Below are positions 33,717 through 46,399 of a DNA stretch of 64,000 nucleotides, piece after piece. Position 1 is the stretch's first letter. Each line of letters opens with the position of its first letter. Made by a program: the position numbers and the translations under genes. Source of the DNA: Anisodus tanguticus. Taxonomy: Eukaryota; Streptophyta; Magnoliopsida; Solanales; Solanaceae. The DNA lies in the NCBI GenBank assembly GCA_034509755.1, contig CM067541.1:25178501-25242500 (forward strand). Direction: 5' to 3'. Below the pieces are notes generated by a model. That model was not told the origin of the DNA and did no database searches. It was given only the letters and a program-made list of their open reading frames with translations.

Positions 33717-35282
33717 ATAGTATCAAAGCCCAAGCTAGTTCAATGGTTATATAAAAATTGAATAATATAATAATATGGGTTAAACATAAAATTGGATTAA
33801 AACAAGGCTTCTTGAAATCCTACATGTCTTGACCGAATGTTAACATTTTGATATCACCTTAAATTATCTCCTACGCTAACTCGAGGAAGTCATTCTGCTC
33901 TAACTCGAGAAAGTCATTCCGCTCTAACTCGAACTAAGCCAAAAGTGTGTTGTCCGACTCATTGATAATAGTGGGTGATGATAAAGGATCTGTGATTTGA
34001 TCCCTCAATTGGATTTAGGGCTCGAACGATTTTGAAAAATCAACACAGAAACATTTTGTCAGGACATCGGCGTCGCGGTGCTTGCTAGGGTTTTCAAGGC
34101 GGCGGCGCGACTCCATGGTGGAGCACCGCGGCGCTAATGCTTCGTTTCAAAATCTGGACTTACTGGACAGTAGGCGCCGTGGCTTCATGGTGGAGCCAGC
34201 GGCACTAATGCATTTGCACAAGCCAAAATATTTCTGCCCTTGCAGCGTCGCGGTGCAAATGCATTTGCAAAACTAAAAGATTTTTTCTTTGCAGCGCCAC
34301 GACTCCATGATGGAGAGCCGCGGCCTAATAGAAGCCGAAAGGCTTCTGCCTCAGTGGCGTCGCGGCCCCACCTGTCCAGAAAAAAAATCAGAGTTCAGAA
34401 TGTTTAACCCAAGATTATTATAATACATTATATTATTTGATAAGTATACTGTTTATGTGCTAAATGTCAAATCATTTGTCATTTACTAGAATAGTGTCCG
34501 CTATAACTGTCTGGACAGGCGCGCCCAGTATTTGATTAAATCATCTTATATCATGCATATTGGGTTGACGGTTCCCAACTATATGTGTCATTAGTTTAGC
34601 GTGATATTAAGATGTCATATTGGATATGGCGTAAAAGAGTTGATCTTGGTTAAAACCCTGAATTAAAATGATCCCCAAAATTTTAAATATAAGTCTAAAT
34701 TAAAACGTGTCGTCCATTATAATTGTTAGAGTGCAAAATCCTTTTCGGCGATACGATTATTTATGCCAAAGCATTTGCTCTAAGTCTACAAGGACCCAGA
34801 CTCTTTCATAGATGTGTTTTAATGTAAAGGTACACGATAAACTTTTGTGGGTATTTACACCAAAGTGTTTGCTCACAAAGGCCAAATTTATTTAGATACA
34901 TAAACACAGTCGTGTAGTGGGGTTGACTTGCGTAGACAAATCTTGGCGCCAAAGTGTCGGACTAATCTAAGGACGCAAGATTAAATGTAATATTTGATCC
35001 ACCAAGAGTTGCAAATAAGTTTTGCAATTGGTTTAGAGCCTACCAAGATGTTTTATTGAAGTTATCAGCCAAAGCAAATGCGGAGATAGTATAGGCTTGG
35101 ATCTTGGCCCATTATGACCTCAATTAATATAGGTTTGTATTCTACCATGGGGTCGTAGAAGTATGTTAAAATAGTGGGTGCTAATTGAATAAAAGCCATG
35201 TTTATTAGCCTAAACGAATGTGTGTAATAGGAAATAAATTGAGTTTGATTTCTAGTCTATCTAATTCTTCAGATTATCCAAG
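33717..35282 (+). other. Long untranslated leader with two small repeat arrays
   Basis: No gag frame opens until 35283, so the leader is nearly 1.6 kb. At 33878-33930 a stretch CTCGA(G)AAAGTCATTC(C/T)GCTCTAA is repeated in tandem. At 34085-34330 three GC-rich blocks share GACTCCATGGTGGAGC or close forms (near 34108, 34183 and 34302), unlike the AT-rich surroundings. Confidence 0.65.
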
Positions 35283-36200
35283 ATGTCGAGCTTATCATTG
35301 AAAATGTTGATTGAAATGAACAAACTTACTGGACCTAACTACCTTGACTGGCTAAAAAATTTACGCATAGTGCTGAGACAAGAGAAAATAGAATACGTGT
35401 TGGACACGTTGTTCCCAACAGTCCTTGCGACAGACTCTGCTGAATATGCCTCTTTTGATAAGGATGCTTACCAAAAACACCTAGATGATGCCACTTCAGC
35501 ACAGTGCGTGATGTTGTCTTCCGTGTCTATGGAACTTCAGAGACAACATGAGAACATGGGTCCCAATGAGATGCTCAAACACTTGAAGAGTCTCTATTAC
35601 TTACAATCCCAGACTATGGAATATGAGTTACTGATAGAACTTTTCAATTGTAAGCTCAATAAAGGGGGCCAGGTCTCGCAGCATGTGTTGAAGATGAGAG
35701 GGCTGATAAAGAGGCTTGCTTGCTTGGAAAAGAATTCGGAACATAGTGAATTACAAAGAACGAAACTTTTCAATTGTAAAAGAATGTCGCTACCACCCTC
35801 ATCCTGAACTCTCTCCATCGTTCCTTTGAAAACTTCATCGTGAATTACAATATGAATGGAACGAAGGTGAGTCTGCCGGAGCTGCACAACATGCTCAAGA
35901 CGTTTGAGTCTTCCACTTCCAAAGGCAAAGATGTGCTCATGGTGAGCTCTACTAGCCGACCCAAGCCAAAAGGTAAGGAATGGCAGAAGAAGAAGGGCAA
36001 AGCAATCGCTGCGCCCTCAGCTATGAAGCCTAAGAGAGGTGTGAAGAAGAAGAAGGTAAATCCGGCTTAGGATGAATGTCTCAACTGCAACAAGAAAGGG
36101 CATTTGAAGAAGGACTGCACGGCACCAGGAGAAGGAAAAGCACCAGTTGCTTCTACCTCTAATGGACAAGGAATGTACGTCATTGAAATAAATATGTCTA
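35283..36200 (+). pseudogene. Copia gag and start of protease, broken
   Basis: The gag frame 35283-35807 (174 residues) reads LTGPNYLDWLKNLRIVL and YLQSQTMEYELLIELFNCKLN, a capsid of the Copia type. After a frame change it continues at 35840-36070. Past a stop at 36068 a nucleocapsid zinc knuckle CLNCNKKGHLKKDC is legible at about 36079-36120. The protease start reads WVLDIVCGSDIC near 36218, where the catalytic DTG is lost. Confidence 0.85.
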
Positions 36201-36500
36201 TAAATAACTCTCATTCCTGGGTATTGGATATCGTTTGTGGCTCAGACATTTGTACAAATGTACAGGGCTAACTGATAGCAGGAAGGTTGGACCAAAAGAG
36301 GTAGACCTACACGCTGGAAATGGAGCACGAGTGGATGCTGAGCGCGTAGGAACTTATAGATTAAATTTGCCTTCTAGCTATTGTCTAGTGTTAAATGATT
36401 GCTATTATGTACCCTCGTTAACGAGGAATATTATTTCTATCCCTGTTTTGGACATGGAGGTTTTTCCTCATATATTTATAATGGCAGTCAAGAACTGTCT
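36201..36500 (+). pseudogene. Protease remainder with the deletion point of integrase
   Basis: The frame 36235-36618 first reads protease C-terminal sequence (VDLHAGNGARV, LNDCYYVPSLTRNIISI). At about 36450-36540 it passes directly to the linker that precedes RT (RTHRPPERLNL in the overlapping frame). The pre-integrase zinc domain and the D,D,E core, normally about 400 codons, are absent. Confidence 0.75.
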
Positions 36501-38216
36501 TTTGACAATCAGAATGCAACAAACACTAAAACGCGGAATAATCAACTCCGTAGGACCACTAGGACTCATCGACCGCCTGAAAGACTTAATCTCATTGTTG
36601 AAACACACAATGAGATAGATATTTCCGATGATGATGAACCTACAACCTACATCGAAGCTATGTTAGACATTGATTCGCAGAGATGGAAAGAAGACATGAA
36701 ATCTGAGATGGACTCGATATACATGAATCAAGTTTGGAACTTGGTTGATTTGCCAACAGGGGTTAGACCCATAGGATGCAAATGGGTCTTCAAGAAGAAT
36801 ATTGATGCATATGGCAAGGTACAGACTTATAAGGCAAGATTGGTGGTTAAAGATTATAATCAATGACCTGGGGTCGATTATGATGAAACTTCTTCACCTG
36901 TTGCAAAAATTAAGTCCATTCGGATTTTGATTGTAATAGCTGCATATTATGACTCTGACATTTGGCAGATGGATGTCAAAACTGCTTTCCTCAATGGTAA
37001 TCTAGTTGAGGAGGTGTATATGAAACAACCTGAGGGTTTTTCGCTTGAGCCCAAACCAAATATTGTATGCAAGCTACAAAAGTCCATTTATGGGCTTAAG
37101 CAAGCCTCGATGAGTTGGAATATTTGCTTTGACAAGGCTATCAAGTCATTTAATTTCGTCAGAAGCAAAGAGGATCCATGTGTTTATAGCAAACGGAAGG
37201 ATGGGGGTATTGCCTTCATTATCATATATGTAGATGACATATTGATAATGGGAGACAATAAGACTCTCTTGCAGTCAGTTAAGGAGTGGTTGTCCAGTAC
37301 CTTCATGATGAAGGATTTAGGTGAAGCTTGCTACATTCTGCGAATTAGGATCTATAGAGATAGACCTAATAGATTGTTGGGGTTGTCATAGTCAGTCTAC
37401 ATAGACAAAATGCTTAGACATTTTTCTATGGAAAATTCCAAGAAAGACGGTCTACCAATGGGACAAGGCATTAAGTTATCTAAAAAGGATAGTCCTTCTA
37501 ATACTATAGAACTTGAACGCATGAAAATGATCTCATATGCTTCGGCTATAGGATCGATCATGTATGTCATGACCTGTACTAGGCCAGATGTGGCCTTTGC
37601 ACTTAGTATGACTTGCAAATTCCAGCAGAATCATGGGGAAGAACACTGGAAAGCAGTCAAGAGTATTCTTAAGTATCTTAGACGAACTAAAGATTACTTC
37701 TTAGTCTATGATGGGAAAGAAAAGCTAGCTTCTACTGGGTACACTGATGCTAGCTATTAGACGGATCTTGATGACTTCAAATCTCAGTCTGAGTACACGT
37801 TCATTTTCAATGGTGGAGCAGTAAGCTGAAAAAGTTCCAAACAAGCTACAACTGCTGATTTGACAACAGAAGTTGAGTACATTGCTGGATCGGAAGCTGG
37901 TAAAGAAGATGTCACGATTTCTCAGTTCCTGAAGGAACTAGAGGTTGTTCCAAGTGCCACTTGTCCAATAACGATTTATTGTGACAACACTGGTGCGATT
38001 GCGCAAGCTAAGGAACCAAGATCAACAAACAGAAACAAGTATGTACTAAGGAAGTACCACAAACTCAAGGAGATGGTGGAGACTGAAGAGATTAGATTAG
38101 ACTATGTTCCCACAAACGATAATCTAGCTGACTCATTCACTAAACCAGTAAGCTTAGTCAAGCATAATGGTCATTTTGAGAATATGGGCATTAGATATGT
38201 TGGAGATTGGCTCTAG
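36501..38216 (+). pseudogene. Copia RT and RNase H of the long-LTR element, broken
   Basis: RT starts in the frame ending at 36866 (KWVFKKNIDAYGKVQTYKARLV), is cut by a stop, and resumes at 36927-37391 with DVKTAFLNGNLVEEVYMKQPEGF and the intact catalytic IIYVDDILIMGDN. Another break comes before 37410-37760, which holds YASAIGSIMYVMTCTRP and the first RNase H aspartate (GYTDASY), followed by a stop. The last part (37860-38216) has TTEVEYIAGSEAG and YCDNTGAIAQAKEP. At least four inactivating changes separate these parts. Confidence 0.9.
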
Positions 38217-38230
38217 GCCAAGTGGGAGAT

Positions 38231-39781
38231 TGAAAATATATTTATGGCCTAGATACAATCTGTATTAGGACAAATGTACTTTATATACATTCGTAGTATT
38301 ATTAATGGAGATTAATAATTTTGGCATTTGCAATTATTGAATTATTAATTTATTATTTATAATATTCTATAATATGCATCTCTGGAGGTTACGTTGTTAT
38401 TAATAATGTGAGATATTAATATTATAACGTAACTCTTAAAATAGTCTCGACTAATGATCATCGAGAATGGGATATCGATGATATGTGATAAGTCGACATG
38501 TGGTATGCATCACATCCTTAGAGGATGTAGTATGTCTCACCTGCTACGAGTAATGGCTACTCGTGATGGACACATGGATACTTTGAAAGTATTGGTATAC
38601 CCTGCTGATATACCGTTTGTTATATTTGTCTAAAGTATGATCAGCTGTGGGAGATAGAAGTCCTTAGACTTGAGGTCAATATGCACCTTGTCTACCAAGT
38701 AATATACTTTGATCATGTCCTAAGCTCAAATGCCTTATAGGTTGAGATACAGCTTGTATTGGGTATATTACGATGTGGATTAAAGGTGGTAGTTGAGCCA
38801 AGATTATGATTCATTCCTCGAACGTATATTCGAGAGAACACTCAGATTCTCAGTGATATTAGGGTGACTAAGTCGTTGGCCAACGCAATAGACATATTTA
38901 GAATATGTTCTAGTTTTCAACTAATATATATGAGATACAATGATTAAGCCATTTGGATAGACACTTGACAAATCCTAAGCTTGATCGGGTGTGTCGTGAA
39001 TGAAAGGATTTTATCTTACCACATAGAGGTTAAGTTTACTGGATTGGTGTAAACGTACTTCACATATTGAGTTCGTCTTGCGGCGCCATCTAGGAGTTCC
39101 GCGTAGACCTTAATTTGATTAATGTCGATATGTGAAGGCATGTAGGGTACACTATGTCGACTGTCTTTTCGATCTAAGGATGTATAGAAAGAGTATTAAA
39201 TATTCGATTTAGAATCGAGATATTTAAATGAATAATGATTGTTTTAATTAAGTCAAAATTGGATTTTAGATTTAATTAAGAATGTGCGGAAAATAAATCG
39301 AGACGGTGTAGGGCCACGTCAAGCGCCGCGACGCCCACACCATAGGGTCGCGGTGCTAATGGCCTAATCTGTCTCAATTTTTGGGTCAGGCCCAAGGTCA
39401 AACTCTAATCCGGTTTGACCTAATTTATCACCTATAAATACGGAAATTCACTTCATTATCCAATACACTCAATTTCATATTATTATTTTAAGTCGTAGAG
39501 ACTTAGATCATAACACTCTCTCGAACCTCTGCCGGAATTCCTAGCTTTCCAAAGGAGAAATACATTGAAGCTTGGAGTTTGCAATTGAAAGAGCTTTCGC
39601 GTGTGAACCAACAGTTGATAAAGATTTCAGATAATACAACTTGTAAGTGTTCATGTTTTATGTTACAAGTTTTTTATTGTCATATAACCATACCAGAAGT
39701 AATTGTTGGGGTAAGTAAGATCAAATTTTTAAACTTCCGATGTGTCTTACTTATGTGTTTTGAATCCAACTAAACCCTACA
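38231..39781 (+). repeat. 3' LTR (1551 bp)
   Basis: It follows the polypurine tract AGTGGGAGAT and runs TGAAAATATATTTATGG to AACCCTACA. It is colinear with the 5' LTR. Confidence 0.92.
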
Positions 39782-40325
39782 CTATCATCACAAATATTGG
39801 ATAACTCTGGTCCCCTAACTTTAATTTTTTATGGTAGTTTCTTTAAGTATATGCTGGTTTTCTCCTATAAATCCACACATGTATCAAATATATATTTAAA
39901 AATATTTTAGAGAAACTGCTAGAAATACAAGTAAATTAAAAGAAAACATTCCTCATATGTCACCATTCTCTTGAAGAGACTGGCTTGTTGATGATGCAGT
40001 GAGTCATAAGGTTTCATTCACGTAAGTAACAAAAGTTTGATTGGGTTTTAATTATATATAATAATTGGATGCACGTTATATGAATGGCGTATTGAATTTC
40101 AAGAAGATATGTGTTACTATGAAGGCTTCAAGTACAAATTAAAATATATTTCTTCCAAACATTGATTAATTCAAGTTAATGAGTTGTCTCTTTTTGAGAA
40201 AATAACAAAACGGTCCTTTATTTTTTATAGTAGGTTCAAGATATTACATTAAGTACCACTTGATCAATTTTAGTCCTTTAGATTTACCAAAATTTAGTAT
40301 TTTTAGTCTCTGTCAGATATTTACC
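39782..40325. other. AT-rich spacer between the Copia element and the TRIM
   Basis: No gene, RNA or repeat border seen. Confidence 0.5.
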
Positions 40326-40330
40326 AAACT

Positions 40331-40887
40331 TGTTGGATAAAACGGCCCGTAAAAATTGTTAACATGGTGTGATATTATCCGCTTTAGGCCAAGCTTATAC
40401 AATTTTCCCCAAAAGGCCTCACACCATTAAGAGATTCATACCTTATATATTGACTCTCGTCTTTTCAACATTCGATGCGGGATTTTGTTCGCACACCCAA
40501 CAATCTATCGCTCGAACTAAGTTTCATGTGGCCCACTATCACGATCCACGAGTCAATTTCAGAGATTCGTTATGTGTCACCCACATTATTAGAGTATTAT
40601 GGCAACCGAAGCCTACAAATAGCTTCTTCTTGTGCGCGTCTTCTAACTGGGCCAACATTATCTCTCTGTCATCGTTATACTCGTCCCGTCGAATCTAATG
40701 CCCTGATACCAATTGTTGGTCTAAAACATCCCACAGATACTGGTAACATGGTGTACTATTGTTCGCTTTAGATCAAGCCCGCATAGTTTCCTCAAAAGAC
40801 ATCACACCATTAAAAAATCCTTGCACCTTATATGTTAGCTTTCAATTTTTTCAGCTATCAATGTGAGACTTTGTTCGCACACCCAAA
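40331..40887 (-). mobile_element. TRIM (terminal-repeat retrotransposon in miniature), 557 bp, minus strand
   Basis: Two direct repeats of about 172-174 bp (40331-40502 and 40714-40887) share GGTGTGA, CCAAAAGGCCTCACACC or close forms, and TTTGTTCGCACACCCAA. On the minus strand each starts TGTTGGGTGTGCG or a worn form of it and ends CCAACA. Directly after the 5' LTR on that strand is ATTGGTATCAGGGC (40701-40713), an initiator-Met-tRNA-type primer binding site. The internal part is only 211 bp and codes for nothing. Flanks are perfect TSDs AAACT at 40326-40330 and 40888-40892. Such elements depend on proteins made by other LTR elements. Confidence 0.88.
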
Positions 40888-41118
40888 AAACTCTTATTGT
40901 TAAATTTAACTAGAACTGTGGGAAAAAAGATTTAACTAGAAACACCAGAACATTTAGTCAAAAATCAAAAAAACTGCAAAGTAAAAAAATTACATCGAAC
41001 ACAAAAAATATACTTTTAAATATGAGTCCTGCTAAATATTTTATATTTCATAATTTTAATTTTAATAACTAAAATTTGATAAATATTTAACACAGACAAA
41101 AAATGAGAAAATTGTCAA

Positions 41119-41220
41119 ATGCCTCCCAATGTATTAACAGATTTTCAACTACATACTATATCTTTGCGGCAATCCTATTATACCTCTGAACAATTTTAAA
41201 GTTAAAATTTTTACTCCGTA
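41119..41220 (+). repeat. Left inverted arm of an old nested element
   Basis: Its reverse complement aligns with 60310-60414 at roughly three matches in four over about 105 bp, including AATTTTAAAATTGTT-like and TGTAGTTGAAAATCT blocks. It is probably one end of an old DNA element (Mutator-like or similar non-autonomous type) later filled with LTR elements. Confidence 0.5.
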
Positions 41221-41408
41221 AGCGTTGATGTGGCGTAGAAAAGTGTTGATGTGGCAAAGAGAGTGAGAAGCCAAAAACATTAAGAAATTACTTTTATAAT
41301 ATTTTTCTTTTTCTTTCTCTCTCCTTTATCATCACCTCGCCACTACCATTATAACTGGCATCACCACGTCTTCCAACACAACCAAACGCCAACACCCTAC
41401 GACATAAC

Positions 41409-42073
41409 TGTTAACACTCAAAAGTAATTTAAGTGTTTAGCCAAATTCAGTGACAACCGAACTGTTCCATAGCCGAATTTACTCATAGTCCTCTACTACA
41501 AGAACTTCATCGGTTACTAAGGCATCTTAGCCGAGTTGTAAGTTAGAGGTATCGACTGGGACCCACTCAGATGTAGATGCCTCAACGACCAAGTCAAAAG
41601 GGTTTCCGAGAAGCGGTAACGGCCAACAACAGCTAAAAGAAATGGCTATTATCCGAGCAAGAGCAGTAGAGGGCGAGAAAATCGGCACCACCTCTCCCAT
41701 AGTCGGCCATTAAACTTAGTGGATTACTTGATGGCTGACATAGGGGGGAATCACGTTGTACAGTTTTTTTTCCATTTTTTGTACTATAAATAGGATCATT
41801 CTTTGTATATACAGACACAACCAATCAATCAAACAACTCAATTTTTATCTATCTTTATCCTTTACTTTATTTATCCTTCACTTTATTGTACTCAGCTGCA
41901 TTCATGTTTCTTACCTCATACCACCGTCCTAACGCTTTCTGGAGTAGTTGGGGAACCCATTGCTGGAAATTAGAGTTTCGTTTTCAGCCCAAATCGCTTA
42001 AGTTAAGGAATCAATTTCTCTCCCGATACGGTCAGCCGATAAAATGGCAGAGAACAGAATTCGTGGCGAGAAC
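41409..42073 (+). repeat. Gypsy 5' LTR (665 bp)
   Basis: It contains a TATA-like CTATAAATAGG at about 41784-41794. The start codon of the first gag-like frame (42044) lies within its last 30 bases. Confidence 0.9.
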
Positions 42074-44250
42074 AAATTTGACACACCCAATGGGACCATA
42101 GGTGAATTAATAACAAAGTTTGATTCTCCAGGTCAGGATCATTCTTGGCGTATGCGCCTAAGGTCCGGTAAGAAAATAAACCCCGAGTCCAGTCCACATC
42201 CTAAACAAAATCCTCCCAGAAGGAACAACAAACCATCATCCTCATCGGGTATGCCTACATCGGTTAATACCCCTCCACTTTCTCCATCAACCCAAGTTGT
42301 GGAAGAATCTAACCAATCTGAAGGTCCAACTATAATGACCACGTCTTTTATTAGACAATAGATCGACTCGGGCATCCACGATATTATGTACCAAGTTTCT
42401 AAGCAGTTGGTGACATTGTAAAGTCGATGGTACATAATGAGGTTCAGCAAGCGAGGGAGATGGAAACCAATCGAATGCACCCAGGAGAATGTTCGGCTAG
42501 TTCTGTCATCCCTCTGACGAGTGGTATTGTTGAGCATGAGACCGTGACTTTCGGTGTTGTTCCTCAACCGCATGTGCATCAGCTAGTTCCTACTCAGATG
42601 CAGCCGGTAGCGCACCTAAGAACACAAGCCCAATCGCATGGCAACCAACACACTGCATGGTCGCTGCTGAACCTTGGAGGGCAAAATATGCCACTTGACC
42701 AAGCGAGTCTGCAGTATGGGCAGATCAACACGGCTCGAGGACCAGTTCAGGCTCCAGGACACTTTGGATTGCCGCCCGTTATGCCGTACATTTCTACGAA
42801 CGGCCCTACGATGCAGGCGAACAATGTTGGCCAGCCGATGGCCCCTGCTATGACTTAGCTCGGCTATCTAGTGACATTGTTTACAGTAGAATACCATTCC
42901 AGCAGTCATTTCCAGTACCCAATCTATACCTTCCAGAAAGCGTAAATTTTCTAAGAACGGACGACGTTCGAGGAGAGCAGCCATGGAATACTAATCCACC
43001 TTATCCTCAGGCTCCGTTAGCCATTCCAGGAGCTCATGTTGCAGGATTTGGTGGCCATACCTAACAGCAGCAATGAGGCATTACCCCACTTATTGGTAAT
43101 GGCCAGCAGACTACCTACAACCTTCAAAACCCTGTCCAACAAAGTGTAGAATGGAGGCCGCCAGTGCAGAACGCCTACCAGCCGAATCCAGTCGAGAATC
43201 GGCAGGGGACGTTACAACTGATAAACCCAAAAATTATTGCTAATACCATACGGAGGTACTTCGACATCCAACTAAAATCTTTGGACATGCCTGTTTATAA
43301 GAAGCCTTACCCCGATTGGGTAGATCAGATAGCACATTTGCCGAAGGGCTTCAAAACACCGAGTTTGCCATCTTTTCTAGCGACGATGGCAAATCCACTA
43401 TCGAGCACATCGGTAGATTTACTGCCCAATATGGCAAGGCTGGCCATAATGAGTATCACAAGTTGGATTTATTCCCCTCTCTCTAACGGGAACAACCTTC
43501 GCATGGTACTCCTCTCTGGCTCTCGATTTTGTACAGAGCTGGGCTGACATAGGGGGTTGCCTCCATGATACATTCTATTGGCCCCAACCTTAGGTTACCG
43601 TGATTGATCTAACGAATCTCAAGCAGGAGGTCGATGAATCGACTGCCGATTTTATCGAGAGATTCAGAAAGAAGGTTAGGAAATGCACCGTACACTTCCC
43701 CGAGTCTGAGTGTGCCCACATGATAATCAATAACATATGCCCTCAGTTAAAGGAGAAGTTGGTGGGACAATCATGCTCTGACCTCCAGTTAGCCTAAAAG
43801 ACTAGCCAAATAGAGCAGCACGTCCAGGAGAAAGAGCGGAGAAGAGCCAGCCGAAATCGAGGCTTTCACTTGGTATCCATCATTGAAGCGGATGAGTCCG
43901 ATTCGAGTCAGCCGACTGCGCGGCAGACGCAATGGTGGCCGAGATTTTTAGGGGTAAGATTTACTTTTCCCTAGCCTTGAAAGCCGTAAAAGGCAAGGAG
44001 ACGAGTTCATCTGATAACAGGATTGATTACTCATCTGGCATCACAAAGGCAGATTAAATCTTTAATCATCTACTCAATAATAAGTAGATTCAGCTACTTT
44101 ATGGTCATAGGATTCCGCATGTCGAGGAACTCAAAAATAAGAAGTATTGTAAGTGGCATAATTTATACAGCCATTTTACTTCTAATTGTGTGATCTTCAG
44201 AAAGGCGATCTAAAAGGGTATCAAAGAGAGGAGGTTCAAATTAGCTGACA
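42044..44250 (+). pseudogene. Gypsy gag, broken into several frames
   Basis: The first frame (42044-42361) has WRMRLRSGKK and a basic, serine-rich tail. A glutamine-rich frame follows (42427-42858). The conserved capsid (Retrotrans_gag) is at 43164-43797, with YKKPYPDWVDQIAHLPKGFK and, after a frameshift, VDESTADFIERFRKKVRKC and IINNICPQLKEKLV. A C/H-rich nucleocapsid-like motif (KKYCKWHNLYSHFTSNC) lies near 44145. Frameshifts and stops occur every few hundred bases. Confidence 0.8.
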
Positions 44251-44255
44251 AGAGT

Positions 44256-45735
44256 ATGGCTGAAATTTCCATTGATACCGACCCCTTTCCCGTGGTACCA
44301 ATATCTATGGTATCTTTTGTTAAGCCCGATAAGTCAAGGGACACCAAAGGGAGACAACCAATGAAAAAGGTGTGGGTCCCAAATAAACCTACCGAAGGGG
44401 AGAAGGCCACAAGGACCACTTTGTTCAACCGGTTAGGCAGCCTACATGACATTTGCAATGATAGGCAGGAAGCTAGGAGCAGTTTTCATGGCCGCCCTAA
44501 ATACTCAAGGGACGTTGAACGAGAACTTCAGGAACAAACTATGAGGTTCAGAAGGGTCCTTATCGGCGTCAGGCATAGGCCTGGGGGCAAGTACAAATGA
44601 CAACCAACCGGCAGCCAAGCATGACTTTAATAGATAAAGAACCACTCCCTAAAACTAAAAGGGTGGTCGAGTTTAACGTAAATGAGGGTGTTTCGTCCTT
44701 ATGTATAACGATGAGAAATGAGGACCAGACGAGACCCCGGAGAATGATTAAACCAGCCGCCAACACAGAAGAGGGGAAATGGTCAGTCAATCAAGCTCCC
44801 GGAAAGAGAGAGGCACCACCGAGAGTCGCATCCAGGACTCAGAAAAGAAGGATGCAACGTGCCAAGGCCTTACGTAAGATGCAACAGATATTGCATCTAA
44901 TTTCCAACACCAAGGCAGCCAAAAATCATGAGATTCCCGAGTCTGTAGTAGACGAGGCTATCGAGCGGGCATTCGACTCAGTTGCTTTAGGGGTAATGTC
45001 ACCTAAAGGAGAGACGTCGGGTCAACCAGAGCTGGATGAATAGCCTACCGACAACCTAATGGAGGAACCCCAATAAGAGAATGTGGCCCCGGATGGATCT
45101 CTAACCGAGGCAATCCCACAGATCGTGCAAAGGATTCAGTCAAAGGATCCCCGGATGATCCCCATTTGTCTTCAGGAAATGGAAAATATGAGCTTCTGGT
45201 CAGCTGAATTAGATGAAGGAGGGGACTCCATCCTCGATTTATTTAGCCATGACCTGGTTGATGAGATGTGGGCAGACATTGAAATGGTCAGCCTAATCCC
45301 ATGTGAGTTCTGGGCCGTGCTGGATAGCCTAGAAGGTGATATTTGCGTAGAAGATGCAGAATGGGCAATAATAGCTGATACCCCGGCTAGGGACACTTTG
45401 AGCACCGTATTTGGTGCACCTACAAAAGATATGGTTAAACACCTTAAACCCCTTTACGTCAAGGCTTACATTAACGACAAAATTATTAGTTGGGTGTTTG
45501 TCGACAATAGGGCTGTTGTGAATGAATGTGATGTCGTTGCTTACCTTGAAGGATCTTAACAAAACAAGGAGGATCTCATCCCAACTAACATAAAATGGCT
45601 AGCTTTATGGGAGAAGCCTCTGAAGCATTGGGGATTCTAATAGCAAAATTCATTGTAGGTCCTAAGACGGTCATGTCTGCTTTCTTTGTAATAGATGGCA
45701 AGCCATCATACACCATTCTGTTGGGTAGGGACCGA
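44256..45735 (+). pseudogene. Gypsy gag-pol linker and protease, broken
   Basis: Frames 44256-44600, 44597-45043 and 45083-45559 form a long hydrophilic region before the protease. The protease starts about 45440 with VKAYINDKIISWVFVDNRAVVN, in which the catalytic D-x-G motif reads D-N-R. It continues past a stop at about 45655 with VGPKTVMSAFFVIDG and YTILLGRDRIH, the flap and C-terminal motif of retroviral-type proteases. RT should follow, but none is found. Confidence 0.8.
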
Positions 45736-46399
45736 ATTCACACCAGCTGATGCCTTCCTTCTACCATGCATCAAAAGCTCATCTTTTGAGAAAGACACAA
45801 GATAGAAATCATCCCAGCAGATAATAACTCATTCAGACCAAGCGTTCAGAACATAAAGGTTGTCCTCTATTCACCCTATGTGTCTCTCATAGCCGTCACT
45901 GAGCAGTATAAAGAAGAATTTTGGGAATCCTGTAATCTTACCTCGCGAGGGTTTGAAATAAAATAATTAGCCGAACCATGGCTTACCTTGGAGGATTTAA
46001 ATAGTTGAGGAAACCCAAATCATACGTGACCTGTGGCATCGGCTGACCACCCTAAGTTTTGAGGTAGGGATAGCCGAGGCATCAAAGATAGGGAACCATG
46101 ACAGAAAACTAGATCTGGCGGCCAACAATAATTGAGATGTCGATAGGAATTTTACGCCTAGCTTTGTTTGTCTTTGTTCTACGCTTGTACAAAATGTGAG
46201 TGTTATTTTATACCCCGTGTTGTGTATGTTTTGTGCAAAGTTTGAATAAACTCATTTTACAAAGACATGTCTTAAATGAAATGGGCAATCAGAAACTCCA
46301 AATCTACAGCTACGGGAACGACATCCTATCGGCTAAATCTATGGCCAAGATGCAGTGTTGTCATCGGAAGTTAATATCATTACGGATGGCCAAACCAAA

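Larger units (their letters stand above)
32165..39781 (+). mobile_element. Long-LTR Copia retrotransposon lacking integrase
   Basis: The LTRs (32165-33716 and 38231-39781) are about 1.55 kb each, begin TGAAA and end CCCTACA. Flanks are CTATT (32160-32164) and CTATC (39782-39786), a TSD with one mismatch. A long leader (33717-35282), gag, a remnant of protease, RT and RNase H follow in order, then the polypurine tract AGTGGGAGAT. The integrase domain between protease and RT is missing. Gag and pol are broken by stops, so the element cannot move by itself. The LTR at 5413-6995 and pol fragment at 7010-7705 are the same family. Confidence 0.92.

Noticed and set aside
40369..40771. Two overlapping plus-strand frames of about 100 codons
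   Set aside because: They lie within the TRIM, cross its LTR borders and show no protein features.
42139..42579. Minus-strand frame of 146 codons in the Gypsy element
   Set aside because: It is opposite to the gag start, whose sense translation is the better explanation. It shows no plant-mobile-domain blocks, unlike the antisense frames after 46.9 kb.
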